Made by a program: the position numbers and the translations under genes. Of a stretch of 64,000 nucleotides of DNA, positions 12,101 to 24,141 are shown in pieces. Origin of the DNA: Guyanagaster necrorhizus. Its lineage: Eukaryota; Basidiomycota; Agaricomycetes; Agaricales; Physalacriaceae. The notes under the pieces were generated by a model. The model had not been told where the DNA came from, ran no database searches, and saw nothing but the letters and a program-made list of their open reading frames with translations. Position 1 is the first letter of the stretch, and the number at the start of each line of letters is the position of its first letter. The DNA lies in the NCBI RefSeq assembly GCF_019112545.1, contig NW_025064939.1:133011-197010 (forward strand), given 5' to 3'.

Positions 12101-13640
12101 ATGGTCTGTTATGATGCAAAAACCTCAATTATGATGGTGACATACCTGATGATGTTGCCAAAGATTGGATCAATGATGAAGTTCTTGGTTGTACTGTTTG
12201 AGTCTTATCCTTCCTCCAATCCATGCCTGGTGATCATAGTGAGTGTGCATTGTATGTTGTAGAGGCCACTAGCACAGCAATGTCAGTTCTTTTCACAATG
12301 GAGGAGTCAGCAAACAACCTACCTCAGATCTTGGAATCATGCTGTCAGAATGCTCAGCTTGAAGATATTAAGTTCTATCTTTCAAACATCAAGTGTCCTC
12401 CTTCTGTTCCCACTTGTGAGCTGTCTATTCTCCAACAACAGTCTTGTCCCTACTTTGTTGCAGTCAACCAGGTCTTTCAGCATGAATGTGGTGGTCATCA
12501 CCAGCTCATCATCTCTTTTCCACAGTGCTTGCACATCCTCTGTCTTGTGCATGACAAGCTGGGGCATCATCATGGATTCTATCCCATTCATTGCTGGATT
12601 GCAGATCATTTCTGATGGCCTGACATGAGTAATGACATTGAATAGTAGCTGCAGACATGCTATGAATGCCAATTAGAGTTAACTGAACATGTTCATTTAC
12701 CACCCAAGATCTGTATGCCCACAGGGCTCTTCCAGAAGTGTCATATAGACACCATGCATATGCTGAGGTCTAGAGAATATCACTATATCATTCAAGGGCA
12801 CTGCAGCTTGACTCACTGGTGAGAATTTCACATCTTGCATAGAGAAACTGCTGAGATGGTGGGCCAGTTCATCTTTAAAGAAATATTATGTCAGTGGAGA
12901 GGAATTGCAGAGATTCTTGTCATGGATAACAAACAGTCCAGCTATCATTGCTGCCATTGATTACTTAGGTCAAAAGTATGAAATTCAGCATATTCACATC
13001 TCTCCATATAATTTACAGATGAATGAGCTTGTGGAGGTTTCACACTATCCTATCCAGGGTGCTATCAAGAAGCTATATAAAGGAAATGAAAAGAACTGGC
13101 TGAATAAGTTGCATCTCAGATTTTGAGCAGATTGTATCACCACCACTTAACAAACTGGCTATTCACCATTCTACTCTGCTCATGGCATTGAGCCTCTCCT
13201 TGTATTTGATGCCCTTCTTGTGACCTTTCTTTTTCCTGATTTTGATGGCAAATTATCTGATTCTGATCTAATTTATATGCAAGCTTATCAGCTAGAGCAC
13301 CATGATGGAGACCTAGCTCACCTACAAGAATATGTCATCAAAGCTCATTTCAGATCCATTGCAGACTTTGAACAACACTTCTGGACTATTATATATGACT
13401 ACAACTTCAAGCCTGGCATATTAGTACTGGTGCTCAACAAGAAGATTGAACCAGGAGGAACTTACTATCTTGCTGACCTCAATAGTGCTATTTCATGCTT
13501 GAAATTTGCTGCATTCTGTCTTATTTCATACCATGCAAGATCAAGGAAAGAGTCTAAGATGACTGAGTTTATCAATCAAGCAGACTTAATGGGCATTGCT
13601 GAGAATCATGATGACAATGACATATAAATTCAACCTGAAG
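9160..13640 (+). pseudogene. pol: pol of the second gypsy lineage (protease, RT, RNase H, integrase), degenerate
   Basis: In order: an acidic gag/pol linker (9300-9650); an aspartic protease near 9900-10215 (ALLDEGSEI with Asp at 9934, later YCILLG); a reverse transcriptase about 10890-11430 (SKKDGKIRIVINPNKMNQ, IDLLSGYDQ, then FIDN at 11242-11253 where relatives have FIDD); RNase H about 11730-12120 (ILSVDSSEIAYGFILQQ, later IEIDAKYI); and integrase about 12535-13130 with an H2C2-like start (KLGHHHGF) and CHIDTMHM. A tail near 13640-13890 is stop-rich. The frame is broken by many TGA and TAG codons and by some frame changes. It is dead, and the catalytic Asp to Asn change would by itself disable the polymerase. 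Confidence 0.8.
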
Positions 13641-13899
13641 ATTGAAATCTATAGTTTGTATGGGATGTAGACAATTCAGCACCCCTACATGCATAGACCA
13701 GCAAGGTCCTTCCACCTGGGCCATAGCTCACAGTTTCCATTGTACTTATGCTTATTGTTACTTTCACTCATTGTTACATTACTATGCTAGAACCACAGAC
13801 AACCAGTATATATACTTGTATATGCTACATGTAGATCATGATCATACTATCTCTAATCCAGTTTCTCTCTCCTCTGCATTCATTGTCATCTGAGTATCT

Positions 13900-14560
13900 A
13901 CATTCAGAAGATTTTCTTTAGCCAGAAAAGTGCAAGCTCATGTATGAGTTTATGTGTCTGCAGAATGAGGGGTTTACTTGAGATGATACTAAGCAAAGTC
14001 ATTTTAAGGAGGAATACCTCCTTCCAGTGACCATCCCAGCAGTAGAGCACACACCTTGGATATAGAAGAACATACCAATTCCATCAGAAATCTTTGATCA
14101 GATATGCAAGATAATAAAAACCAAGATTGATGTGAGTGTATATGAGCTATCAAATTTCTCTTATCACTCACATTGATTTTATGTGGTTAAAAAGGATGGA
14201 AAGAGTCTGAGGCTAGTTTACTGCCTGGAACCCTTGAATGCAGTCACTATCAAGCATTCAGGATTGCCCCCAGTGACAGATGAGCCAGCAGAGCATTTTG
14301 AAGAGAAATCCTGTAGTGGTACACTGGATCTCTATGTGAGACATGATAAGAGAATACAGGCAGAAAAATCCAGAGACCTCACCACATTCCAAACTCCATT
14401 TAATGCTCTGAGACTAGAAACATTACTCATGAGATGGACAAACTCTATACTGACATTTCATCATGATGTGACATATATATCAAAGGAGGAAGTACCCCAC
14501 ATCACTATACTATATGTAGATGATATTCTGGTGTGAGAACCAAAAACATGCTGTAAGACT
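13900..14560 (+). pseudogene. Second partial copy of the same lineage: RT N-terminus to YVDD
   Basis: An uninterrupted stretch at 14183-14536 shows FYVVKKDGKSLRLV, NAVTIKHSGLPPV, SRDLTTFQTPF, TNSILTFHHDV and the active-site motif YVDD at 14513-14524. It is closely parallel to the RT region at 10890-11260 but better preserved. TGA stops occur before and directly after it. The rest of the element is missing or rearranged beyond 14600. Confidence 0.8.
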
Positions 14561-15390
14561 AGCAAACTTTCTGATACAAGAAGGATGCATCTGCTGTTGC
14601 AAGTTCTTTTATAATCACCAGAGGGAGATCCAGCAGCTCAGAGTGGATCCAACAGAATCAGCCTGGAGCAAATGGCTCATTGGTAGTACAAGCTCTAGCA
14701 TCCACTTTTGAGGGCAGATGGGCAGAATATAAGCAGAACATGAAAGGGATAAAGGAGAGATTACAAGGGTTGCTCCAAGCTGTCTGCTTGTGCAATACCA
14801 GGCTCAAAGGCTTCTAGATATGCTTATGGCTTCAGCTTATAGGAGACTAGCAGAATTTTTTTTTTTAGCTTTGTACCATAAAAGTTGATTCCTTTTCTAC
14901 CTAAAAGGTTCTCCTTTGAATACCAAGGGCCTGAAGGTCTGTTCTCTTATCAGTGATAGCTCCTATAAGCACTTAGACCATCCTTTTTTGTGGCTCCACC
15001 TAACCTATACCAGCATAACACCATCAATCCACTTTGTAGGTCTACTATGTGCACTTGAATCAGCTACACCTTCTATATGTGGTGCCTTCTTAAATAGCTT
15101 TATAAGATTATCTATGCCTGATCCACTTCTGATCAGGTGAAGCATCCATCTGTGTGCAGGCTCCAGCTGATAAGCATCCATTCCTAAATGCAGATGCAGC
15201 ATTAAAAGTTGCATGCTGGACACAAAGGAGTAGACAGCAGGCAGCTGTCTGTCATTGTTTTGCAGGTTATTAATTGCACAGTGGATCTCCAGATGGGTTG
15301 TGTCAGTGTTCTGTTGCTTGAGCCATAGTGAGAGAATAGTTTCTTGTTTTGAAAGTAAAATGCTTACTGCTCAGCCTCCTTGATACTGTG
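14561..15390. other. Repeat-derived stretch with no recognisable gene
   Basis: It is CpG-poor sequence between two gypsy fragments. It has a T-run near 14859-14868 and short open frames without recognised motifs. It is probably rearranged retroelement DNA. Confidence 0.4.
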
Positions 15391-15711
15391 GTGGATCTGG
15401 AGCCAGAAAAACCAAAATTTGGTGCTCATGATATCATAGTGTGGCACACTGAAGCAATACTCTCACAGGAGCAGAAAGAGAAATAGTGATCCATTGCTTT
15501 CATCTCCAAGGTGCTCATAATTATGAAGAGAAATTCTAAGATCTACAATACAGAGCTTCTTGCCATCATGCTTGCTCTGGCCCAGTGGTGACACTACCTG
15601 ATGGATGCAGCACAATTCAAGATTTGAATGAACCATCAGAACCTTCAATGCTTCTAACTCTGATAGAAACTAAATTGATGACAAGCATGCTGAATCACTG
15701 AACTGGCAGAA

Positions 15712-16163
15712 TGTTAAGCTCAAGTGACATGTGACCTAAACATGTGATAAACAGATGCTGTGTTGTTTTTATACAGTCACATCTGGGTTCACTATGTGTG
15801 TTTATATGACATTGTGTCTCAAGGCTGTTGCAAGTAGGCTTGAGATAGAATGGTAGATGTGTAAACTTTAGCTTGAAGCTGGAGTTAAACCAGTGAGAGC
15901 TATCCTACTTATATACAGTTTGTTGATAGCAATATAAATACTACTACTTATTGTGTTCTTTGTGGTCTTTGTCCTTGAGCATTGCTACCATCTACAAAAG
16001 TATTGTTGTGCATTATCAGGCAACACTGTTGCATCAAAAGACAATGACTGACTGGGCTTGTTGTGATGACTAAGCCAGTCTCATAGTTCTAAGCACTGGT
16101 CTAGATGCTCTGACTAAGCATAAATAGGAGTTAAGATAAAGAAAAAGAGGAAAAATTGTAATG
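15712..16163 (-). repeat. Solo LTR with perfect 5-bp target duplication CAGAA
   Basis: On the + strand it starts TGTTAAGCTCAAG and ends AAAAATTGTAATG, the reverse of the TGTTACAATTTTT start of the 6110 LTR. It is flanked by CAGAA at 15707-15711 and again at 16164-16168. Removing the LTR and one CAGAA restores an uninterrupted RNase H frame across the site, so this is an insertion followed by LTR-LTR recombination. Confidence 0.88.
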
Positions 16164-16249
16164 CAGAATACAACTTCTTTCTTCAACATAAGGTGGAGAC
16201 TGCAAACAAGAAGGTATTGATGAGCTTCTGAGCTCTGTGTGCTTTTAAA

Positions 16250-17479
16250 TTGCAGGCCTCAAATATTATTTTTGACTTCTGTCCTTAAACAGGCTTTTAG
16301 TAAACCAACTATTTTAGGTTTAACAGCAGTAATTTCATCAAAAACTATTTATTATTCACAGACCTCCTCTTGTGTGTGAAGATTATATGTTATATATAAA
16401 CTTTCCTTTTGTCTGTGAACTTTTCTCAATCTTGCAAACTTTTTCCATTAACTTTCACAGTGTATGAACTTTCAATTTTAATAAGCACTATAGACATAGC
16501 CAGATACCACAATACCTGATTATATAAGACATATATCATTATTAGTATACACATGGCACTCTAATGCAGCCTACAAGATCCATCATGATATGTATACAAG
16601 GTTGGCTGCAGATGTCTAAGCTTTTTACAGCTGGCATGTCAAAGAGTAATAGGCCACAGAAGACTAACCCTGTTTTTGGTTAGATATTCATAAGGAATAT
16701 CAAAAAGGCTAGCATACTATTGGCTATGCAAATTTTTAAATATGCTAAATTTACTAAATGCCTCACAGCCTTGAAGGCTTTATGTAATAAAAATTTTGCT
16801 ATGCTCACTAAGCTAATACTCCAGTTACAAAGGCTGTTTTAAATGTCACATACTTAGTATTAGTAAAAAGGTAGTATAAGTAGTGTACAAAGAAGATCTG
16901 AGGAAAAGGACAAAACAGAACACAGACAAGCTATACAGAGACTACTTGACACCTATACTAAACTGTACACTAGTGCAACACCCCTCTAATAGAACTAGTT
17001 ACACAGACTGCATATGGGTTAATACCCTTTGACTGAGAGCACTATCGCATCTTGACAACCTTATACCCTATCTGGAGGCTTGCATAAAACACTAGTGAAC
17101 TTATTCATTCATGAAATATTGACTTGTCTTGCTTCATTCCCAAAAACATGAAAGAGATCTGCTTCCTTTGCATGTTATCCTCACATCCATCAGACCTAAC
17201 AAAAGATCTTGAAGGGTAACTAGACAACACTAACAATTTCTCTAGACATTGCCAGAACCACATATAGGATTCTGACACTAAAAGTTCATGCTGCATATAG
17301 GTTGCACCACTCAGTATCCAGATTCTTATATGATATTTCTGTTATAGAAAAATTTGCATACATACTGTGAGTCACTGTAAACAATTTAGAGCCTTATACT
17401 CCTGTAGCCACCTCTTGCTACACCCCTTTGGAGATTAGTCACTATATTGAGATACACAACTAGACTCACTTGGACCAGC
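16250..17479. other. AT-rich repeat-derived stretch, no recognised gene
   Basis: It lies between the two solo LTRs. It is stop-rich in all frames and CpG-poor. Some stretches on the + strand read as lysine-rich peptide (for example KYAKFTKCLTALKALCNK near 16740), but I recognise no family. Confidence 0.35.
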
Positions 17480-17949
17480 TGTTAGACCCAAGCTGCATAT
17501 GATCATAGACACATGATAAACTGATGTCACTTTGCACTTCAAGTGAAACAACAGAATCCACTGGTGTGAATATTGATCAGTGTGCTATAAGGCCTTGTGA
17601 TCAGCTCAAAAGTAGAATGGTATGATAATAAAATTTAGCTCAAAGCTAGAGATTTCCAGCAAAAGTGAGTCTCCTTATATACTGTACATGTTGTGGATAA
17701 ATATAAGACTACCTATTGTATGTTTCCAAGTCCTGATGCCCATTGTCCTTGGGCATTGCTACTATACACAAAAGGTTAGTTGTGCATTGTCAAGGGCTGA
17801 TCACTATGTCAGAGGACAATGATGGATTGGCTCATCTTTGTGATGACTAAGCTTCTCCCATAGTTCTAAACACTGGTTTAGGTGCTCTGACTAAGCATAA
17901 ATAGGGGTTAATTCATATAAAAGATAATAGAAGTGAAAAAATTGTAATA
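17480..17949 (-). repeat. Second solo LTR of the same family, near-perfect target duplication
   Basis: It starts TGTTAGACCCAAGC and ends AAAAATTGTAATA on the + strand. It shares blocks with the 15712 LTR (ACATGATAAAC, TAGAATGGTA, TTTAGCTCAAAGCTAGAG). Flanks are CCAGC at 17475-17479 and TCAGC at 17950-17954, one C/T difference apart. Confidence 0.75.
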
Positions 17950-18632
17950 TCAGCTTTCAGATTCTGTGCTTTGGTTTCACTTACTGATATAGGTTTTGTG
18001 TTTCCTGCCTGCAGAGAAAGTCAACAAACAACTTCTGGTTCATCAGCAGACTTGCTCAGTCAACAAGCAGACCATGATCAGAGAAAGGATAATAATAACA
18101 AGATGGTCATGCTCAAGGCTGAGCACTTTATGGTAATGATCATGCCAACAGAGGAGGAAGCTCACAAGCATATCAAAAGTGCTACCTGACACACTGAATT
18201 ATGGGATCAGAAGGTGGTCCCATTGATCAATCATGGCTGAGGAATGCCCAAAGAGGGAGATCTGATTTACTACAATAATTGGATCTACATGCTCTGAGAT
18301 CATGCTCTTCAAGGAGATATCACTGCTTGGTTGCATGACCACATTATTGTGAGACACTCTGAAATTGTAAAGACCATGGAATTAGTATTGTGAGAATACT
18401 AGTGGCCAAAACTGAAGAGAGACATTGAAAAATATATGAAGGCCTGCAAAACCTGCCAATGAACCAAGTCAGGCACTGAAGTGAAGGCAGCCCTGCTCCA
18501 CCCAAACAAAGTGCTGAGTGCACCATGGACACACATATCTGTAGACATGGTCACTGGCCTTCCTGAAAGTCAAGGCTATAATGCCATCATCATCATAGTT
18601 GATCACTTCTTGAAGGCTACCATACCAGTTGC

Positions 18633-19575
18633 ATGCAGCTTGCACATTGTCCTCTGACCATGACTATCCTAGTGCATATTGTTGATTGTTCAGAGTACAA
18701 AGGAAAAGATCTAGAAATGTTAAAGAGATATATCCATGACTGGACCTTTGATACTAAGTGCATCATATCTGGGGCCCATTTGAAGTGTAACTGTGTACTG
18801 AGATGTTGCATGCAGAATGGACTACCAGCTCTGTATAAAGTTAAGGACTTGATAGAAGACAAGGCTTTGAAGGGCAGAGTGATGCTGGAGATGAGGAGGG
18901 ACATCAGAGCAGTGCTGTGGAATAGCAATATTTATTACAGTAACAATGGGGATGGCAGCTCATCCAGAAATTCTGTATGTGGGACTTCTATTGGTTGCCA
19001 TACAGAAGAAAATACCTCCCTTTCAATGGAACAATGGGCAGGTAGTAATACTTATGGCTAGGCTCTAGAAGTGGAAGAAATATTGTTGCAGGGTTTTCAT
19101 GGTATCATAATGGCAGCAAGTAGTGGCATGGAGGACATGATGGTTTCAGACAAGGACTTAAAACATCAGATTCCAAAATTGTCCCAATCTGAGGCTGGCA
19201 GGTTTGTCAAGCTGGTCTTTCTATCTTTTCCAATTTTTAATGCTGCAATGTCATGCCAAAGAAAGCTACTTGAATATCAGTTAGTAGGCATGCTTACTGC
19301 ATTGGCTCCTATAGGCACCAAGAGTGATGGTCATTTTGTACCATTTAGAGAACTTGATGGTTCCCTATATCACATCTTTAACCATCAGTTGCTCTCTGCT
19401 CATGAGGTACAGAAATCTTACCCAGTGACAGCTTTGCAGGCATTGGCTGTTTAAATGGAGTATGCTGCTCTTCAGGCTGGGGAGGTTGTCCAAGGTGATT
19501 ATGCAACATCAATATCAAGGCTAATAAATGGCATCTCCCAAGAACTTTGGTCTCCTAACATAAAATATTAATGTT
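18633..19575 (+). pseudogene. Unrecognised degenerate frame of about 310 codons
   Basis: One reading frame runs from 18633 to the TAA near 19570 with only two internal stops (TAG at 19059-19061 and TAA at 19452-19454), much longer than expected by chance. It follows the integrase fragment directly. Segments include LEMLKRYIHDWTFDTKC, FVPFRELDGSLYHIFN and YATSISRLINGISQELW. I see no zinc finger, catalytic triad or membrane segment, and I do not recognise the family. CpG is depleted as in the neighbouring retroelements, so it is probably repeat-borne or a methylated captured gene. Confidence 0.45.
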
Positions 19576-21215
19576 CATCTGCTTTGCTATTATATGACTT
19601 GCCATCAAGCACCGGCTTTTTTTCTCTTAGTGCCCTGTGGTGAACCATATTCTGTCTTCAACCATGACCAGTCTGCATCAACACCATCAGGATTTCAGGA
19701 TTTCACTACAGCTACTTGATGTGCAGATATATCTATAGCACAAAGTCATGCTCAATAATATTGAATACCCATAATCAGATCATCTTTATGTTGAAAGTCT
19801 GCCTCAGCCCCCCTCCCTCCCCCCCATGTTTTGTAAATTTTTGGTTTTCTTTGAAGAGAGTGATGCTCTTAGTGAATGATTGTCCCATACATGAAAAGGC
19901 TGCAGCTATGGTTTCCCTCATTGACCTCTCTGCAGCCAGCTTTGCATCTTTCTTGTTGACATGCTCAATTCTTGCATTGGTGGCTACTGTTCTCACTGAG
20001 AGCCTGGACAGGCTATTTGTATCCTGACACTGATCATCCTGGACACATGAAGGCACATCCCACTCGAGATCAACACTTCTCCACACGACACTTCTCCACA
20101 CATAAGTTCATTGGGACTTTTCTTTGCCTGTTTATGAAGAAAGGCACTACCAAGCGGGCTCTGGGGTCAGTACTACATTTGAATGTGTATTTGGGCCTTC
20201 AAGCTCAGAGAACCAGTTGGACCAAGACTCGTGGTGTCAATCAATCATGACGTACTACAATGGCAGGGACCGCTCCCACCTTGAGAGAAGTGTGGATCTG
20301 TGAGTCATTACTTTATGGTCGGTCACAATGGTTTGACTAGCAAGAAGAGGCACCATTGATTTTAATAGATTCATGGTATTTTCCGCCATTAAGCTGGACC
20401 TGTTCTGCATCTTGGTCTATATTTAGTTGCTGGTAGATTTATTCATTGCTGTCAATTCTCTGAGTCCATTAGATATATAAATATTTATGCACAGATATTC
20501 CTTTAGATTGTGGAGGTATGGTGGCACGCCCACTTTGTCTGGATAGCATGCATCACTTTTGTAGTCTTGAGGGCAGGTTCAGCCTACCTCGTGGTACAAA
20601 CGGCCCGCTTACACTTGTCAACTACATTCCCCGGAGACGGCTAGTCTTCTGGTCTCCCGGGTCTTCTGATTTATTCTCGTAAAACCAATTAGTTTGCAAT
20701 CCGACGGGCCATGGGCCATGGCCCGGGGATGAGAACCCTTCCGTTGCCTTGGAATATATCCCTGTCGGCTGTCTACTTATCTAACATTTCTTCTCGGTAA
20801 AGTGGGTTCTTCTTGTCTCGTTGTAGCGAGAATAATTCGTTTACCAAAGACATTTGTTCAATAGCGATATTATAGGTGCAACATGTTATGGCATCTGAAT
20901 ACTGTGCTTAGCAATGGTCTTGATCTGTAGGTAAGTTTTGTCAATCGCTTGTAGAGTCATACTCCAGGTGACGTTACAGCCGATGTTCGCATTCCACTCG
21001 ATATCACTGGCGTTCTTCTCCAACAAGGTTATAACTTGCACAGAAAATGCAGATATTTTTTCACCGCTGACCGAGCACCATAGATTTTAACGCTTCTAAC
21101 AAACCAACATGACGCCATTAGCTTCAAGAAAGACAATATGGCTGTGGGAAGGACTCCTTAATCAGTATCTGCTCGACATCATCTTTCACATTTCTGCTGA
21201 CTACGATTAATCGAA
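19576..21215. other. Intergenic transition from CpG-poor repeat DNA to CpG-normal DNA
   Basis: I see no gene. A C-rich run lies near 19809-19825. A 14-base direct repeat (ACACTTCTCCACAC) lies near 20074-20101. CpG dinucleotides become common from about 20.5 kb. The last part is the upstream region of the NmrA-like gene. Confidence 0.6.
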
Positions 21216-21221
21216 CGCTCA

Positions 21222-21228
21222 TATAAAA
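21222..21228 (+). promoter_or_regulatory. TATA box of the NmrA-like gene
   Basis: TATAAAA lies 38 bases upstream of the ATG at 21266, implying a short 5' leader. Confidence 0.6.
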
Positions 21229-21265
21229 GTGGTGTTGATAACAGTGTGAGACTCCATAGTAAACT

Positions 21266-22294
21266 ATGTCTCGCAAACTCCTCGTTGTTTTTGGTGCTAC
21301 AGGACAGCAAGGCGGCTCCGTTGTCGCCAAATTCCTCAAAGATAAGAGTTACATCGTTCGGGCCGTCACTGGAAACCCAGATAGTGACAAGGCAAAAGCA
21401 CTTGCTGCCAGCGGTGCTCAAGTCGTCATAGCAGATCTCAACGACTACAGGAACGTCCTCAAGGCATTCGAGGTTCGTTAACTACACCCTTTTTTTCATA
21501 CCAAGCTAATAAGATTTTGTCAGGGTGCGTCTGCGGCTTTTGGCTTGACGGACTTCTGGACGCTCCTACCTGCTCTCGGACTTGATGGAGCCTTCGACGG
21601 GGAGATCCAGCAGGGCAAGAACCTTGCCAATGCCGCGGCCGCCACCACCACACTCGAGCACTACGTCTGGAGTTCCTTGCCATCTGCTGTGAAAGGCGGT
21701 GTTTCCGTTCCCCATATCGATAGTAAAGCCCGCGTCGATGAGTATATCTTCTCCTCCCTTCCTGCTCTTGCGAAGAAGACCACTGTCTTCTGGGCTGGCT
21801 TCTATGCCGAGAACCTGGGGACATTTAACCGTCCGGTGAAGCTGGAGGAGGAGGGGGGGAAGTATGGGTGGCTTCTGCCATGTACACCTAGGGCGGCGGT
21901 ACCCATGATGGGACAGACGAGTGCAAATGTGGGTGTTTTTGTCTCGGTGATCCTGGCGAAGCCGGAGAAGACTCTTCCTTCGAAGTATGTTCTTGGGTCG
22001 GTTGAGACTTTGACGATGGGTCGAGTCCTGGAGCTGTGGGGAGAGGCCAATGGTGTGGAGACGGTGTTTATACAAAAGGATGAGGAGGAGTTCATCGCTT
22101 CGTGTTACGCTGGTCCTGTGGTTGGGAGAGAGCTGGCGTTGAACATGAAGTATTTTGAGTTTGCAGAGACTTGGGCGAAGAGCGGGGTAGTGGAGTTTTT
22201 GAGGAAGGAAGATCTTGGGATCGAGGATGCGGAATTGGTCAGTATGAAGCAGGCTTTTGCGAGGATGGATTGGAGCGATATTTTAAAGGCATAG
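21266..22294 (+). CDS. NmrA-like family NAD(P)-binding protein, two exons
   Basis: The predicted protein has 325 residues, usual for fungal NmrA-like proteins. Exon 1 is 21266-21472 and exon 2 is 21524-22294. The 51-base intron starts GTTCGT, has a GCTAAT branch site and ends TCAG. The N-terminus (KLLVVFGATGQQGGSVV, residues 4-20) carries the GxxGxxG Rossmann nucleotide-binding loop of the atypical short-chain dehydrogenase family. NmrA sensed the NAD(P) redox state in nitrogen regulation in ascomycetes, but most homologues, including basidiomycete ones, are uncharacterised. The catalytic YxxxK of true dehydrogenases is not evident, which fits a sensor or regulator. The ATG is the first after the TATA box. 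The frame is intact, CpG content is normal and the protein looks functional. Substrate or partner cannot be told from sequence. Confidence 0.93.
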
Positions 22295-22663
22295 TCGTGT
22301 ATGAACGTGTGTTAATTGAATTTCTTGAAAGCCATTGTCGTCCTTTGAAGCTATGTGACGAAGAGCAATGCTCCTTTTTCTTCTGCTTCCTCAAATTTTG
22401 ACAATGGTAGCAATACTCAGATATTTGCATTGAAAGGCAGATACTCATACTCAAAAATATGCATGGTTTCCGTAATCCTCGGATCCTGCGTTGAGAATCG
22501 ATCGGATTCCCCATATTTTATCGCCTCACTTCTGAAACATAATTGTGTAACCACGACAAAATTCCGAAGCAGGTACGTACCACGGTCGGCTTTTTCTGGA
22601 TTTAGCGATGCGATGCAACAGAAGAGCAGAACTCAATACTCACTGATGGATATCTGTATTACC

Positions 22664-22738
22664 TAGCTGGAAGTCGAACCCACGATTCAAGCGGAAGAAC
22701 AAGCTAGTTCAATCATCCACTCAAGGTCCATCTCCTGA
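22664..22738 (-). pseudogene. tRNA-derived sequence, possibly a tRNA-Gly relic
   Basis: On the minus strand there is an A-box-like stretch (TGGACCTTGAGTGG) and a B box (GTGGGTTCGACTTCC) about 40 bases apart, with TTCCGCTTG at the anticodon-arm position. The acceptor ends do not pair and the T stem has a mismatch, so it is not a functional tRNA. Confidence 0.4.
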
Positions 22739-22947
22739 CGGCACAGGGCCGCTGTCGACGTCGAAGTGGCATTCCTTAGTGATGATCAAGATTTATGCCG
22801 AGAATAAGAGGTGCACGAAAATAAAATGACAGGCTTGTATTAAGGAACGCGCCCGTGATGATATCTTGTCTCTCTTACGATCAGATAATGTCAGTGCTCA
22901 GGGAACGGCGGGTATTATTGTATTAATCAGATCCAGTTGTGCAGAGG

Positions 22948-23297
22948 CAGGGATGTGCACCTTACCATTACGGATACAGCCGTAAACTGTACAAAAAATA
23001 TCGCCCACGGAACGGTACGGTTGATCACATACCCGTAACGTTGACCGTACACGGACGGTTTCCCGACGACAACGAGTATCTGTCATGAAAATGCAAGTAT
23101 TAATCGCTTCATTAAGGTTATATTTACTGACATCGATGTCGTTAAATGGTCTCCTACCTCTCCTTTGATGACCGTACTTCAGCCGTATGAATACTTATAC
23201 GGCCGTATTTTGGGTCATCGGAGGTGCTCACGGTACGGAGCCGCATCCGTATCCGCAGTACATATCTACCGTACTACGGTTACGGTGCACATTCCTA
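22948..23297. mobile_element. hAT-like MITE, 350 bp, with a clustered CCGTA motif
   Basis: The left end reads CAGGGATGTGCACC. The right end, on the other strand, reads TAGGAATGTGCACC, giving imperfect terminal inverted repeats typical of hAT elements. Between them CCGTA or its complement TACGG occurs about 13 times (for example 22969, 22980, 23016, 23033, 23045, 23172, 23183, 23198, 23203, 23247, 23269, 23275 and 23281), like the subterminal repeats that hAT transposases bind. It has no coding capacity. I found no 8-bp target duplication, so the insertion is old or the ends are slightly off. Confidence 0.6.
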
Positions 23298-24141
23298 CGC
23301 GTCAGAAACAAGGGCGGGGGTTTAAAGTTTTCTCTGAGTCAGAAAGGAAAGCTGAGATCCCTGAGAAGAGGAGCACGGAGTCCGGCCGATGTTTTGGCGT
23401 TCTCTCCGCAACAACGACCATTCACTTATCCCGTCTTTGTATGCGAGGCTTGGGTGTGCAAAGCTCTCAGTTCTTTTTGTTTTGACCGTTATGCCTCTGT
23501 CCTCGTCAGTGGCTTCATTCCAGCACGGCTCGTCCCACTGTGGGTTGAAGAAACCGCTACTAGACAGGATATTTTCAGCGCGAGTGATCGGAGCGCCGGG
23601 CAGTTAGCTTGCTTTAACCTTAATCTCTACGTAGTCCAGCACACCCACATTCCGGCGTTGTCCTCCTCCCGCCTCAGACTACCGCCATAACCGCCATTTA
23701 GCAAAACTCTTCGGTGTAGGTCACAGGTCTATGTGCGTCGATGTCTTCACTCGAGCATAACCCAGCCTATTTGGCATTGAACAATCCAAGGAGGCAGTGT
23801 ATTGTCATTTCAAAAATTTCGGGATTATTGGAGCGTATATCATCCCACGCTCGCGCCATGACGACGGCGTTCTATGGGGCATCAACACCTAACTCTTCCA
23901 CAATATGATGACCATGTACAGCGGTGACCGTCGTCATTGTCGCCGACGGGGCTGGTTTGCCTTGACCCACCCAAGCCTCTACGACGTCCTTCAGGGCAAC
24001 AACAGACGCATCTATCACACTCATCGCCGATCACTATTTATGGTACCGCCCTCTCCTTCCACATTCCACCCTCCCACCATTGCCTCTGTGCACGTCAGCT
24101 TCGACAATCAGGTAGCGCAACAACTGCCAACTGCGCCTTAT
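23298..24141. other. No supported gene
   Basis: Open frames occur on the + strand (23187-23690 begins inside the MITE) without recognised motifs or clear splice structure. I do not call a gene here. Confidence 0.4.

Larger units (their letters stand above)
15391..18650 (+). pseudogene. Chromovirus fragment (RNase H and integrase) interrupted by two solo LTRs
   Basis: Positions 15391-15711 parallel the RNase H of the first element (EAILSQEQKEK, then IYNTELLAIMLALAQW, MNHQNLQC). After the solo LTR at 15712-16163 the same frame resumes (ELAE joined to YNFFLQHKVETANKK). Positions 18050-18640 parallel its linker and integrase (MIMPTEEEAHKH, YMKACKTCQ, VDMVTGLPES). TGA and TAG stops are frequent. 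The middle (16250-17479) is AT-rich and not recognised. Confidence 0.75.

Noticed and set aside
23187..23690. 167-codon plus-strand frame
   Set aside because: It begins inside the MITE, shows no recognised domain, and its first third is the repeated CCGTA motif in translation.
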